This document shows positions 31,605-41,652 of a stretch of 64,000 nucleotides of DNA, piece after piece. Made by a program: the position numbers and the translations under genes. Origin of the DNA: Thraustochytrium sp. TN22 (taxonomy: Eukaryota > Sar > Bigyra > Thraustochytrida > Thraustochytriidae); contig JABLUY010000085.1 in the NCBI GenBank assembly GCA_013306675.1, positions 64,435 through 128,434 on the forward strand, read 5' to 3'. The stretch's first letter is position 1, and each line of letters starts with the position of its first letter. The notes under the pieces were generated by a model that was given only the letters and a program-made list of their open reading frames with translations, ran no database searches and was not told the origin of the DNA.

Positions 31605-32914
31605 CGCGAAGACGCGCCCTGGCATCTTGCCCACTTTCCTTCGTGCCCGAGTCCGAGCTGGAGCTAGCTAGCGAGCTAGGAAATTTGGGTTCTACTTTCT
31701 CCGCCGTGCGGCTGCCGCGGCGGCTTCTCAGAATGAGTCACTGCAAGGCGAGTCTGTCTGCTGCAGACAAGTGGGGTTGATACAAGACTCCAGCTCGCTG
31801 GACGAGGGAGGAGACGCCAGGAGACGAGGCGAGCCCAAGGTTATGACGAGGCGAGACGAGGCGAGACGAGACGAGACGAGGCAGGCCAATCACGATGCGC
31901 GACGCGACGCATTGGCGGTCCAGGTCAGCAGCCGCGGCACTGTGAGCAAGTCTCGATAACTACGTCCGATGCCACGCGTGGCGGAGAAATATCCTGTGCT
32001 CACAGTGATCGCACCGCGAAATCGGCCTGTGCGTTTGACAGTAACGAGCCGACGCGTCGACGCGTTGTCCAGCCAGACGCGTTGGCCAGGACTCTTGTCG
32101 TCACGGTCTAGGGCAGCACGCGGGAGCGGCCAACTCTCTCAAGCTACTTCCCACCTCCCCTGACCCAACCTGCGACCTGCGCCGAGCTGCGGCCGTGCTG
32201 GGCCGGCCAGCTCCCGCACTCCGCGAGCTCCGCCCGCGACCACAGCACCGGCAACGCGTCGCTAGCTAGCTAGCTGGCCAGCTCAGGCTGAGGAGGGGGG
32301 CGAGGCTACGGCTGTACTGGCGGTTGACTCAGCCTGAGACACGGACAGCGGTGTATGAACTCGAGCTCGACTCCGCGCAGGCGCCGCGGGCGGCATCGCG
32401 CGCCAACGCCCTCGCTTCTGCGGGTTGTAGTCAGGCTGCCTGCCCTCCGGTGGATGCCCGCAAAGTCAGTCAGAAAGCCGGACAGCCGGCCGCCACTGCT
32501 ACTCGGCCTACCTACACAACGAAACCTAGCAGCCAGACCGTAGTAGAAGCTGTTGCTTTGGGCCGCGCGGCTGCTTCTGCACTGGCAGAGCGCGTCTCGT
32601 GGGGCTGCCGGACGCACGTGCCGTGCTGCGCAGCGCTGCGCATGCGAAGATTCGCATGGATCCCCGACCTGGTACCGGAGCCGCTGTGGGAGCTGCGAAT
32701 GCACGAGCGAGGCTGCGTCAAGCTGTGTCAGAGGCGTCCACTGGGCCGGTAGCTGCCGTGCGACTTGCACAGCGCCAGGCAGCCTGAGCCTGTCAGGCTG
32801 GCCGCACACAAGTCGGAGGTGCTCGTACTGCCACTCAGCTGCAGCGGGCTGCCAGAGGGAGACCGAGATGCCGCGACTCGTCTTGGGCTGGGTGATTTCC
32901 TTTTCAGCGAAGGG

Positions 32915-33281
32915 CCGAGGCGCGGCGCAGGATCGAGAACGTGCTGGCGGCGCAAGTCGGGATGCGCGGTATACACTGCACGCTGGAGCATGCCAGTCCA
33001 GCTGCACTGCCGCGCTCACTTGGCCAGGACTTGCCATTGCTTGATACCTGCAATGGCAAGGGGACAGCAATGAACATTTGTAGTGAACGCCAACGCAAGC
33101 GCTCCAGGCCGAGGCGCGGCGCAGGATCGAGAACGTGTTGGCGACGCATGTCGGGATGCGCGGTATACACGCTGGAGCACTGCCGCGCTCACTTGGCCAG
33201 GACTTGCCGTTGCTCGATACTTGCAATGGCAAGGAGACAGCAACGAAAATTTGTAGTGATCGCCAACGCAGGCGCTCCAGG
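32915..33281. repeat. Tandem duplication, units of 194 and about 173 bp
   Basis: Unit 1 (32915-33108) and unit 2 (33109-33281) share CCGAGGCGCGGCGCAGGATC, GTCGGGATGCGCGGTATACA, CACTTGGCCAGGACTTGCC and CGCCAACGCA-GCGCTCCAGG. Unit 2 lacks about 20 bases and differs at scattered sites, so it is older than the 113-bp duplication. Confidence 0.85.
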
Positions 33282-33954
33282 CTTGCAGGATCCGAGGACT
33301 GGACTGGTCTGCGCTTCGTAGGAGTTCTGCGAGTGCGACTACGCGTGAGCAAGAGAGCCTAACACGACTGTGAGGTGAACGAGACGCGGCGAGACGCTTG
33401 ATTGGTCTCGTGTCTGAGTTTCTCGAGCATTGGGAGACCCGTTCCAGTCTAGGGGCTTGATCCGAAATCTAGGATAGGACTGTAGAAGGAGGTCATGAGC
33501 TGGATTGCCTGTCGCGTTGACGTTAAGAGATGAGGACTCCGCGATTCATCGAGCTGAGTGCTCAGGCAACCTGAGCAGATCGAGCCGCGCCGCGCTCTGG
33601 GCGCATCCGTAGGCCAGCTATCCCGAGAACTGTGTGCGGTGCTCGGCCATACCTTGAGTGCTCGATCTTGACATGCTCATTTCAGATTGTTGGCTTGCTC
33701 GATCTTGACTCGCTCCAGCACGGCGTGCAAACTGGGTCTTGCAGGGCCCTATCGTACGACGGTCCAGGGTGGTACTATGGTACGATGAACACATGATCTC
33801 AACTTGAACCCCGCCATGGACTTGCTTCACGCGACCCGCGATCAAGTCATCTGCGACATTGCTCGTCAGAACTGCGCCATTGCTCGTTGTAACTGCGTTT
33901 GTACAAAGCGTGGCTACAGTCAACGCCCTTCAGCGTGGCTCGTCTTCTTCTTCA

Positions 33955-34250
33955 TCTCCAAGAGCGGTCAGAATGTAGTGGAAGGACTGGAAAAGTGGTG
34001 GCAGAAACTACGTCAAAGATGTCCTTATTGGCAAACGAAAAGAAGCCCCGCCCCTCCACCACTGTCGCGGCAGAGAGGTCGGGGCGAGAAAGGTTGTATG
34101 AGCGAACGCTTCTGCTCGTCGCTCTTCTGCTTCTCGCTCGCTGTGATCTTCGCTCTCCGGCGATCCAGATCTGCTCGCGGTCTGGCATTGCTCGCTCGGC
34201 GAGCTGACGCATCTCGCTGCGGCGTCTTGAACCTACAAAGTTCGGACTGC
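33955..34250 (-). repeat. Dispersed repeat, copy 3 (inverted)
   Basis: In reverse complement it matches copy 2 over most of its length, including ACGCCGCAG, GAGCGAGCAATGCCAGACCG, GCAGATCTGGATCGCC and GAGGGGCGGGGCTTCTTTTC. Orientation is opposite to copies 1 and 2. Confidence 0.7.
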
Positions 34251-34856
34251 CGGGCCCCGAAGTTACGAGTCCCGCTCCGGCCTCAGAGTTACATGCACCA
34301 CGCGGACCGCGACCCTCTTTACAACACCATGGGCCAGGACACGAGTCTGCACTCTCCAGACTTTGCGGCGGCGCGCAGAATTTACATGGCAGTCAGGGCT
34401 GATGCAAAGCGGCGTTGGAGCAATAAGCAGTCACTGGGCTCTGTGGGCCCTGAGACCGCCAGACACTCCCACAGACACTCCGCGGTGGGAGCCCTGAGTG
34501 TGAACTTCACGGGCCTCGTCCGGGATTCCGGGATTCTCCTGCTGGCAGCAGTGCCGCAGCACCACCACGAGAGCCTGGGGCGAGTCAACGCCGCCTGCCA
34601 GTGAGGTTGTCAGCTTCTCGCAGAAGGCTGCGCGCAGGGGGTTGAAGACGCTGTCGCTGTCATGGCGTGTGCTGTTATGGCGCTGTCGCGGTGGGCAGAG
34701 GACTGAGGTGACATGGGATGAGATAATGATTCTGATGACGACTCACAGTCAGGGCAGTAATGTGCGGCCAGAAGCCAGACAGAAGGTGCGGCAGCGGCCT
34801 CCGATCCTGCAGCAGACCGGAGCAGACCGCCTCGCGCAACAAGCAGTCTGGCAGGC

Positions 34857-34859
34857 TGG

Positions 34860-34907
<48 letters not shown>

Positions 34908-34908
34908 T
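34857..34908. repeat. GGCA tetranucleotide microsatellite
   Basis: About 13 perfect GGCA units. Confidence 0.95.
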
Positions 34909-35046
34909 TTCGGGCGTTCTAACGAAGTATGCTGGCCGGTGAGCACGTTCTTGGAGAGAGTTCAACGATGCGGGTCAAGCACAAGGGCTAGTCCATGCGT
35001 GCCCGTCGTCTCGCTCGGGTCTGACAAGCTGGCTCGCAGGCAGACT

Positions 35047-35088
35047 AGCTAGCTAGCTAGCTAGCTGGCTGGCTGGCTGGCTGGCTAA
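35047..35088. repeat. GCTA run passing into GCTG run at the 3' end of array gene 8
   Basis: Five or so GCTA units followed by five GCTG units, ending a few bases before the stop codon of array gene 8, so it forms the start of that gene's 3' untranslated region. Confidence 0.9.
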
Positions 35089-35091
35089 GTC

Positions 35092-35892
35092 TTAGCCGGA
35101 GGTTGGGCTCCTGGCAGCGGCGCCCGAAGCGGCCAACTCCTCCTGGTAGGTAGTCTGCAACACCTGCATTCGCTGCGCCTGAAGCTCTGAGCTTGAGCTC
35201 TCTGGCGAGGTGCGGAGCAGCCACGAGAGTAGGTCGCACACGTAGACGGCGCGCGTGATCTTGATGGCGCTGGAGAGATTGGAGGCGAGCTGGGCGGCGT
35301 CTTGACCGGCAGCCTGGTCCTGAAAGAGCGCCTCCATCGGGCTTGCCCACGCCTCGATGGAGCCCGCCTGGCCCAGCTTTTGGAGGAGCGCCGTGAAAGC
35401 AGATGCAAAGGCGACGCTGAGATCGGTCTCGGCGCCGCCGCCAACCTCACTCGCTATGCCTAGTTGGCACGTCTCGTTCACGATGGACCTCATGGCGTGC
35501 ACCGCGCCGGCCTCGACCTCGGCAATGCTCGCAGCGAGCGAGGCATCGCCCTGGCGGCGCAGCGCGGTGACGAAGGCGGCCGTGACGACCTCTTGCACGG
35601 CCCTGAAGACCAAGTTCGCCACGCGCAACTTCTCCGCGCACTCCGGCTCCGTCAGGGGCGTATCCTGCACCTGGCTCACGCGCAGCAGGCTCAGCTCCAG
35701 ACGCACGGCCGCCGGCTCCGCGTACTGCGCGAGCAGCACGTCCACGCGCCTGTGCAGGAGCAGCGCGCGCAGCCGCCTCGCTTGCGCCTCCAGCGCCGCG
35801 CCTGCGCCCTGCTGCACCTGCTGCACCTGCTGCTGCTGCACCTGCTGCTCGCCCTCCTCCTCCTGCTGCTCCTGCTGCTCCTGCTCCTGCAT
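35092..35892 (-). CDS. Array paralog 8, helical protein with Gln/Glu-rich leader
   Basis: A 266-residue member and the last of the array. Residues 1-28 are almost only Gln, Glu and Val (MQEQEQQEQQEEEGEQQ, then VQQQQVQQVQQ). The core is LRALLLHRRVDVLLAQY (41-57), VANLVFRAVQEVVTAAFV (91-108; Glu101), the extra EAWASPMEALF segment (180-190) and IKITRAVYVCDLLSWLL (210-226; Arg214, Asp220). The tail is hydrophilic and ends ARSPTSG. It combines the first-half motifs of paralogs 1-4 (LLHRR; the VCD triplet) with the extra Trp segment of paralogs 5-7, so it may be close to the ancestral form. The start ATG at 35892 is the first in the frame. Function unknown. Confidence 0.78.
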   Translation of the reverse strand: MQEQEQQEQQEEEGEQQVQQQQVQQVQQGAGAALEAQARRLRALLLHRRVDVLLAQYAEPAAVRLELSLLRVSQVQDTPLTEPECAEKLRVANLVFRAVQEVVTAAFVTALRRQGDASLAASIAEVEAGAVHAMRSIVNETCQLGIASEVGGGAETDLSVAFASAFTALLQKLGQAGSIEAWASPMEALFQDQAAGQDAAQLASNLSSAIKITRAVYVCDLLSWLLRTSPESSSSELQAQRMQVLQTTYQEELAASGAAARSPTSG

Positions 35893-38800
35893 TCCTCGCG
35901 TGCACGTCCACGTCTTGATCGGGCTCTGTCGCCCAGGGTCTGCGCCGCGCGAGAGTGCTCGCCTGACCCCCGCGGTCTGCCTGCAAACGAAGCGGAAAGA
36001 GGGCGGAGTCGCCCCGAGGAAGAGCCTCTCAGCAAACCCGCCCCGTCCGCAGCCTGCCGCGTCGACTGCTTTGCGTTGCGTTGAGAGCGAGCTAGGCTGG
36101 AGCCCGTGAGGCCGAAACTAGTTTGGTAGCTGGTAGCTCGTCGTCGTCCGCGAGGCCGCACTGCACCGCCCCGCCTCCACGGAATGAGCGAGCGCACTCT
36201 GCCCGGACGACACCAGCGCCTTGGCCGGCTGGCGGTCCGTCCGCGGCACGTCCGGCCGCTCCGGCCACGCACGCGTCGCCACGCACGCGATCCTTCTCAA
36301 GCCCAGCCCAAGCTTCGCCGCAGAGAGCTAGCTAGCTAGCCAGGTCTCTCACGAAGCGAGAGCAGCGAGAGCAGCCCTTTTTGCGGAATGGAATGCCGAT
36401 CGGCGCACCGAGTTCGAGGCTGAGCGAATCGCCCAGACGGGCTGCGGATCGCGCCCCGACCGGACCGTGATGGGACACTGCGGAGGCCCCGCACGCGCGC
36501 GCGACTACGGCCGCGCCGCACGGCAAAACCCGGCCGGACTGCGCGCCAGCGCCGGCGCCGCGTCCGCGCTGCGGATCCTAGCGCCGGCGCCGTGCAGAAG
36601 CGCGCGCCCGCGCCGTGCAGCGCGCCGCGCGCCCCGAGCAGTCCTGCGGTGCTTACAGGTGGCCGAAGCCTGCTTCGGAGTGGGCTCCGCAGGCGTCCGC
36701 CTGCCACTTCCACTTCAACTCCCAGGGCCTCGAGAAAGCAGTATGACGACGCAGCCTGACCTGAGCACGGGCAGTGGAAACTCGGCCGCGGGCGGCGACC
36801 GAGAAAGCGCCTGCGGCTGCGCGGCTGCGCTCGGGTCGGTCGCGCCCCGGCCTGTCCGCTGGCCCGCGTCTACGCCGCTGGACGTTGTCTCGCGCGCTGT
36901 GAGGATCCTGTCTGTCTTCCTGCAGAAGTACTAGGCGGGTCCGCACGGTTCACGAAACTCACGGTACGCTCGCTGCCAGTGCGATGCTTGCGCTTGGGCT
37001 CGCGCGGCGCAGCCGCTGCTTGGGCGCTCTCTTGCTTACGAGCATGCAACGCACGACGCCGCGGTCTCGAGTTTGTTGCGGGCCTGCGAGATGGGATGCC
37101 CCCGGCGGCCGGCGCTCAACTTGAACGTCTCGCTTGCGCTCAGGTCGCGCGTGCAACGAGCGGCGGACAGATTGCTAGCTAGCTAGCTGCTCAAGAGAGT
37201 AGCTTGCTCTGGCTCAGCTTCTTCTCGTTGCGGTCTCGTTGCAGGTCTGCGCGCTGCGCTGCGCAGCGGCTCGAGCTCCACGCCACGCTTGCGTGCCCGC
37301 GCCACGCGTAGGCACGACCTTGCTGAGACGAAACGAAGGCGTTCCCGAGGATGACAGCCAGCCCACCTGCCCGGCAGCTCCCGCCGGCCCAGCCTGCCCT
37401 GCCACCGGCCTCTGCGAGCTGCTGGCTGCGAGCCGAAGTATGGTTGGATGGGTGGGTGGACGGACGAAGCCCCGCTCACAGTCAAGACTCCAGCGCCAGG
37501 CCTCGTCGTCGCGTAACGCTCGCGCGCCTTGCGCTCGGACTCGGACCAGCTTCCGGACTTGAGGGTTTGCTGCTGGCGATTCTTGTCCAGCGGCTCCAGC
37601 CCTCTCCCCCCCCCCCCCCCGTAGGTCTCGCGGCGCGAGGTCCGAGCCGGATACACATAAGGTCAGCTACGTCAGTGACTGCACAAGCTAACGAAACCCT
37701 GCGAGCAAGCAAGTCGTGGTGCAAGCACGGAAAGAAAGCTGAGCAAGCCACGGCATCCGTCGCACCTCCTCCGCGAACCCGGGCCGAGCCAAGCCGTACG
37801 CCTTCGTTTCGTTGCGGCCCGCACATCACGCCGCGCTGCTCGCTCGGCCGAGAGGCGAGAGCCGCTCATCCGGGCCCAGACCGTGCCCGGCGTGGCGAAG
37901 AGCGAGGGACCCTGGACGCCGCAATGTCAGGAGACCGTGAGCGTGCATTCAGGGAGAGGCCAAGCAACGCGGCCACCGTGGCGGCCACGGCCACGGTCAC
38001 GGCAACGCAGCCACTGGCAGGCAGCCAGGCAGCCAGGCAGCCAGGCGTTGGAGAAGGGGTCACGGTCGGCCAGCCAGGTGCGCCTTGCGATGCGTCGCGC
38101 AGTTTGACTGTAGGCCTAGCTAGGGCCTACTAGTAGTGACTAGTAGGACAAGGTGGGGCCGAGGGTGAGTGTCCGCACTGCAAGTCTGCGGCCGCAGGGC
38201 CGCAGCGAGCAGGGCCAGGCTCCGGGCGCCTCTGGGCCGTCAGCCAGGCCGAGGCTGGGCAGCCAACGCACGCACCCAGCGAGCAGCTGGCCAGGCCACC
38301 GGCGGCCAGCCAGCCCTGCGCGCGGCTCGGGCGTGCCCGGCAGCGCTGATGGCGCCGCCTCGGCACGCATGCACGGCGAGCGGACCCAAGCCGAGAGCGT
38401 CACCGCTCGCGACGCGCGCCGTGGGTCCGGTCGCGAGTGCGCTCGTGTCGGCGGCGGCGGCCGCGGTGCGTCGCTTCGCTTCGCGCCTCGCCTCGCCCCG
38501 CGGCGCCGCCAACGGGCTCGATGGGGTGCCCAACAGAAGGCGTGGCGCGGCGCAAGATGACGCCCGCCGAGTGCAGCCAGCGCAGGCCGGCCTCGCCGCA
38601 GTCGGAAGCGGACCTCGCGCTCGCTGTCGAGCCGCTGATCGCCGCGGCGCCGCTCAGCGTCGTCGCGCGGCCAGCCGTCGCGCGAGTCGGTGCCTGCCTG
38701 GCCTGCTGCCGCAGGATGCGCGCTGCACGCGCCGGCAGCGAGGTCCATGTCGGATGTCCTACCGCCTGCCTCTGCCTGCCTGCCTCGGCGAGACCGTGGC

Positions 38801-41652
38801 GCGCGCGGCGCGAGGTCGCGCCGAGCCACGGCCGCCGGGCCGCGCAGCAGTCGCGCCCGCGGCCCGGCCGCCGGCCGCGCGCGCGCGCCTCGAGGCGGCT
38901 GCGTGGCACGGCCGCGGCACGCCAGGGGCGCAGAACCGCGCGGGCCCAGTGACCCCCCCGGGTGGGCGCGCGGGCGGCTCTGTAGGCTCGAGTCCGAGGC
39001 CGAGTCCGAGGCCGAGTTCGGGTCCGGGTCCGGCGCGGCGGTTGGCCTGATCGGCGCCGGCGACGGGGCCGCTGCGCAGCTGCAGCTCCGCTCCGGCTGC
39101 TCCGCGCCCGGAGGCGCTCGGGGCGGCCAGGAGCGCGAGCGGGTCGGGCGGGGGAGGAGGGACGGCGCGCCGCGCGCCGCAGCTCACTGGCCTGCTGCGC
39201 GCTGATCAGCTTCCTCCGAGCATCGTGTCCTGGAGGTGGTACGAGTGCTGTACATGATGGTCTCGCCGCGGCCCGCCACGACTCGGCCTCCAACTTGGCT
39301 TGGTCGCTGAGATCAACCTCGAATCCTTCATGCCATGAAGGCTGGCAGGCCAAGATGAGCGTGGGCGGTGGCGAGCTGATCAAGCTCGAGGCTGGCGGGG
39401 CAAGGCAACTTAGGCAAGGCAAGGCGAGGCAAGGCAAGGCAGGGCAACGCAGGGCAAGAATGCAGCCACGCTCGCCTCGCCGTGCGAAGAAGCCACGGCC
39501 TGGCGGCCGGGCCATCGGAAACGCGGAGCGGGACAGCGCCGCAGCTCCGAGCTCGCGGGAGCTACTAGTAGGCTAGCGAGCGAGCTCGCGCGGCCTCGAT
39601 TCAGCGGGCTGTGCGCCGCCAGCTCGCTCTGGCAGCTGCCTCGCAGGGCGGCGTGGCCGAGAAGCAGCCGCCTGGCAGCCTGCCTGCCAGCCAGCCAGGC
39701 GGGTGGCAACCAGGCTGCCGCCAGCGAGCGGGAGCTGCAGCAGTGGCATGGCGCCACATGGCGCCAATCATGCACCACTTGGCAGCTCAACGCAGCCGCA
39801 GCACTGCAGATTCTCCACGAGTCGTCCGGTGCCAGAGAGAGCCCGAGATTGCCCATGGCCGACTGGTGTGCTTGGGTGTGCTTGGTTGGCGTGCGCCGGC
39901 GCGCGAGCGACTTACAGGACAGCTACAACAAGTTTGCTTGCCCTTGGCTGGTAACTTCGATAGCTGGAGCGGGCGTCTCAACGGAAATTCGCGGATGCAG
40001 TTCAAGTCCACCACGTGCAAGCGTGAACGGCGGCGGCACATGAACTGGCGGAAGAGCCAACCAACCAGTAAGCCTGCCCGGCCCGGCCCTGACGTGGCGG
40101 TCTGCCTGCTTCGCAACGCAACGATTTCGGATCCGCTTGGGCCTCGGCGGACTGCAAAGTAGACGCCCGGTTCGCTCTCGTGCTCGGAGCGTCGCAAAAT
40201 TGAGCTCTGGCCGATTCAGCTCACGGGATCGCGTCGCAGAAGATCAGAGACGGGGGAGGGAGCATCGCGAGGATCGATCACCTGCGCTGCGCAGATGCCG
40301 GCGCCACCCGGAGCCGCGATCTTCCCCAGCATTGCATTTCGCGTCCAAGTCGCGCTTATGGTAGTTGGCCACCTTCGCTCGGGCGGGCCACCTGTCCGCC
40401 ACGATCTTGTCGCGACTGGCCGCCGAGGGTCGGGCTTCTCCAGCACGGTACCCACGGCAACGTACGTACGTCGCGTCGGTAGCTAGGGTTCGCACGCCAC
40501 GCTCGGCCAGGCTCTCTCGCTCTCCGCGGCAGCCCGTCCGTTCGGAGATCGTCTCACGGACGTTGAATCCCTTGCCGGCTTGTGATAATTCGCCGCGTGA
40601 CCAGTCACGCGCGGCGCCGTGCTCGCTGTGCACCAACGCTGGTGGCTTGTTCCTCGTAAAGCTGCGGCAGCTCGGCGAAAGAAGATGCCATCACCGAGTG
40701 CTCGCGCGTATGTCGCAATGCGTGGTTAGCTTGGTGCTTTGCGCGTGTGTTCGAAAGCTTGCAGGACCCGCACCGCTCTTCTTGCATAAAACAGGCTGCG
40801 AGCTGGCCTCATCGCGACATGTCAGCCAGCTTGGGCCAAGTCCTCGAGCTGCAGCTGCCAGCACACGGGTTTCGGGCGCCTCACTTCTAGCTTGCATACT
40901 AGCCAGCTAGCCTAGAGCTTGAGAGAGAAGCGGCTGCGCGCTCACTGTCAACAGTCAACTGTCAAGCCTCAGGCTTAGGCTGCATTGCGAGCAGTGACTC
41001 GCCGGTGACGTCAAGTGCTGTCTGCAGATGGGGCGCCTCACGCCGCCAAATTGCGCGCCGGAGCTTTTCGTCCTCAAGACTTGCATCATGAGCAGATGGT
41101 AAGTTAGCGGAAAACGAACACCGACTTGCTCATGTCCTTTGCTTTTGGGCATCGTCGCGCACTTGTAGTCATCCTCAAGGGCTGCCTCAAGCCACGACGA
41201 GTTCGCTCTCCCCTTGCCGGTGGCGTCGCTCTTCAAAATCAGCTACGGGGGCTCGTGGTGCCCGCCGTGCTCGCCGCATTGCACGCCGTACTGATTGTGC
41301 TCACCGCGCTCGTCGCGCTCGACATGCAATTCTCGTGCACCAAGCAAATGCTCTGCCAGTGCGTCTCCAAAAAAAATCACTGCGGCCAGAGAGAAGCATG
41401 TAGCTTGCTCCGCGTAGAGCACCGCGCGCGCCCGGCACGCGAGCGCGCTGGGCGCAGAGCAGAGCTCGTCCGAGTCCGAGTCGGAGGCGCCCAAGTGGTG
41501 GCGGTGGTTGGACGTCAAGGTCGCCCGCTGGATAGCGACCGTGACCACTGCGCCGCAAAGATCATTCAAAACGGCAAGGCGCGGGCCTCGCGCGCGCGCG
41601 GGAGCGCGGGCGGCGGCGGCGGCGGCGGCGAGCGGCGGCGAGCGGCGGCGCG
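35893..41652. other. 5.7-kb stretch without a supportable gene
   Basis: Many long overlapping frames occur on both strands, as expected at this GC content, but none has a recognisable domain. Seen here are CTAG words near 36325-36343, 37168-37188, 38115-38145 and 39565-39580, a C run at about 37608-37620, a GCCAGGCA repeat (about 38010-38044), a 12-base GAGTCCGAGGCC repeat (about 38986-39025) and a GGCAA pentamer run (about 39405-39455). The last 400 bases likely hold the Nup133 promoter. A minus-strand stretch at about 40960-41236 (SWLEAALEDDYKCATMPKSK) is weakly coding-like. Confidence 0.4.

Larger units (their letters stand above)
31605..35091. other. Spacer between array genes 7 and 8, rich in duplications
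   Basis: No gene supported. It holds a GAGGC/GAGAC pentamer run (about 31840-31886), CTAG words near 31660-31680 and 32260-32280, the about 190-bp tandem repeat, dispersed repeat copy 3, a GGCA run and a GCTA/GCTG run listed separately. A plus-strand frame at 33816-34604 spans the repeat and has no recognisable domain. Confidence 0.45.
11243..35892 (-). other. Tandem array of eight paralogous genes of an unrecognised family
   Basis: Eight minus-strand genes (11243-11959, 13643-14452, 17414-18178, 20637-21455, 23378-24094, 26715-28394, 29817-31604, 35092-35892) share one helical core. All have an LR-x2-L-[LV] helix near the N-terminus, a central A-x-L-x-F-x2-[VLA]-[QR]-E helix and a C-terminal [IL]-[ST]-R-x5-D motif. 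The Glu, Arg and Asp are invariant. None has a signal peptide, membrane segment or zinc motif. Spacers of roughly 1.4-3.5 kb are filled with repeats. The family is not one I recognise. Confidence 0.85.

Noticed and set aside
33816-34604. Plus-strand frame between array genes 7 and 8 as a gene
   Set aside because: It runs through the inverted dispersed repeat and has no domain or relative in the window.
11243-35892. The array as an operon or as a known defence or toxin cluster
   Set aside because: Spacers of 1.4-3.5 kb full of repeats rule out an operon, and no motif of a known immune or toxin family is visible.
38169-39515. Long Arg/Ala-rich frames on both strands at 38-39.5 kb
   Set aside because: Low-complexity, no domain, overlapping in several frames at once; expected by chance at this GC content.
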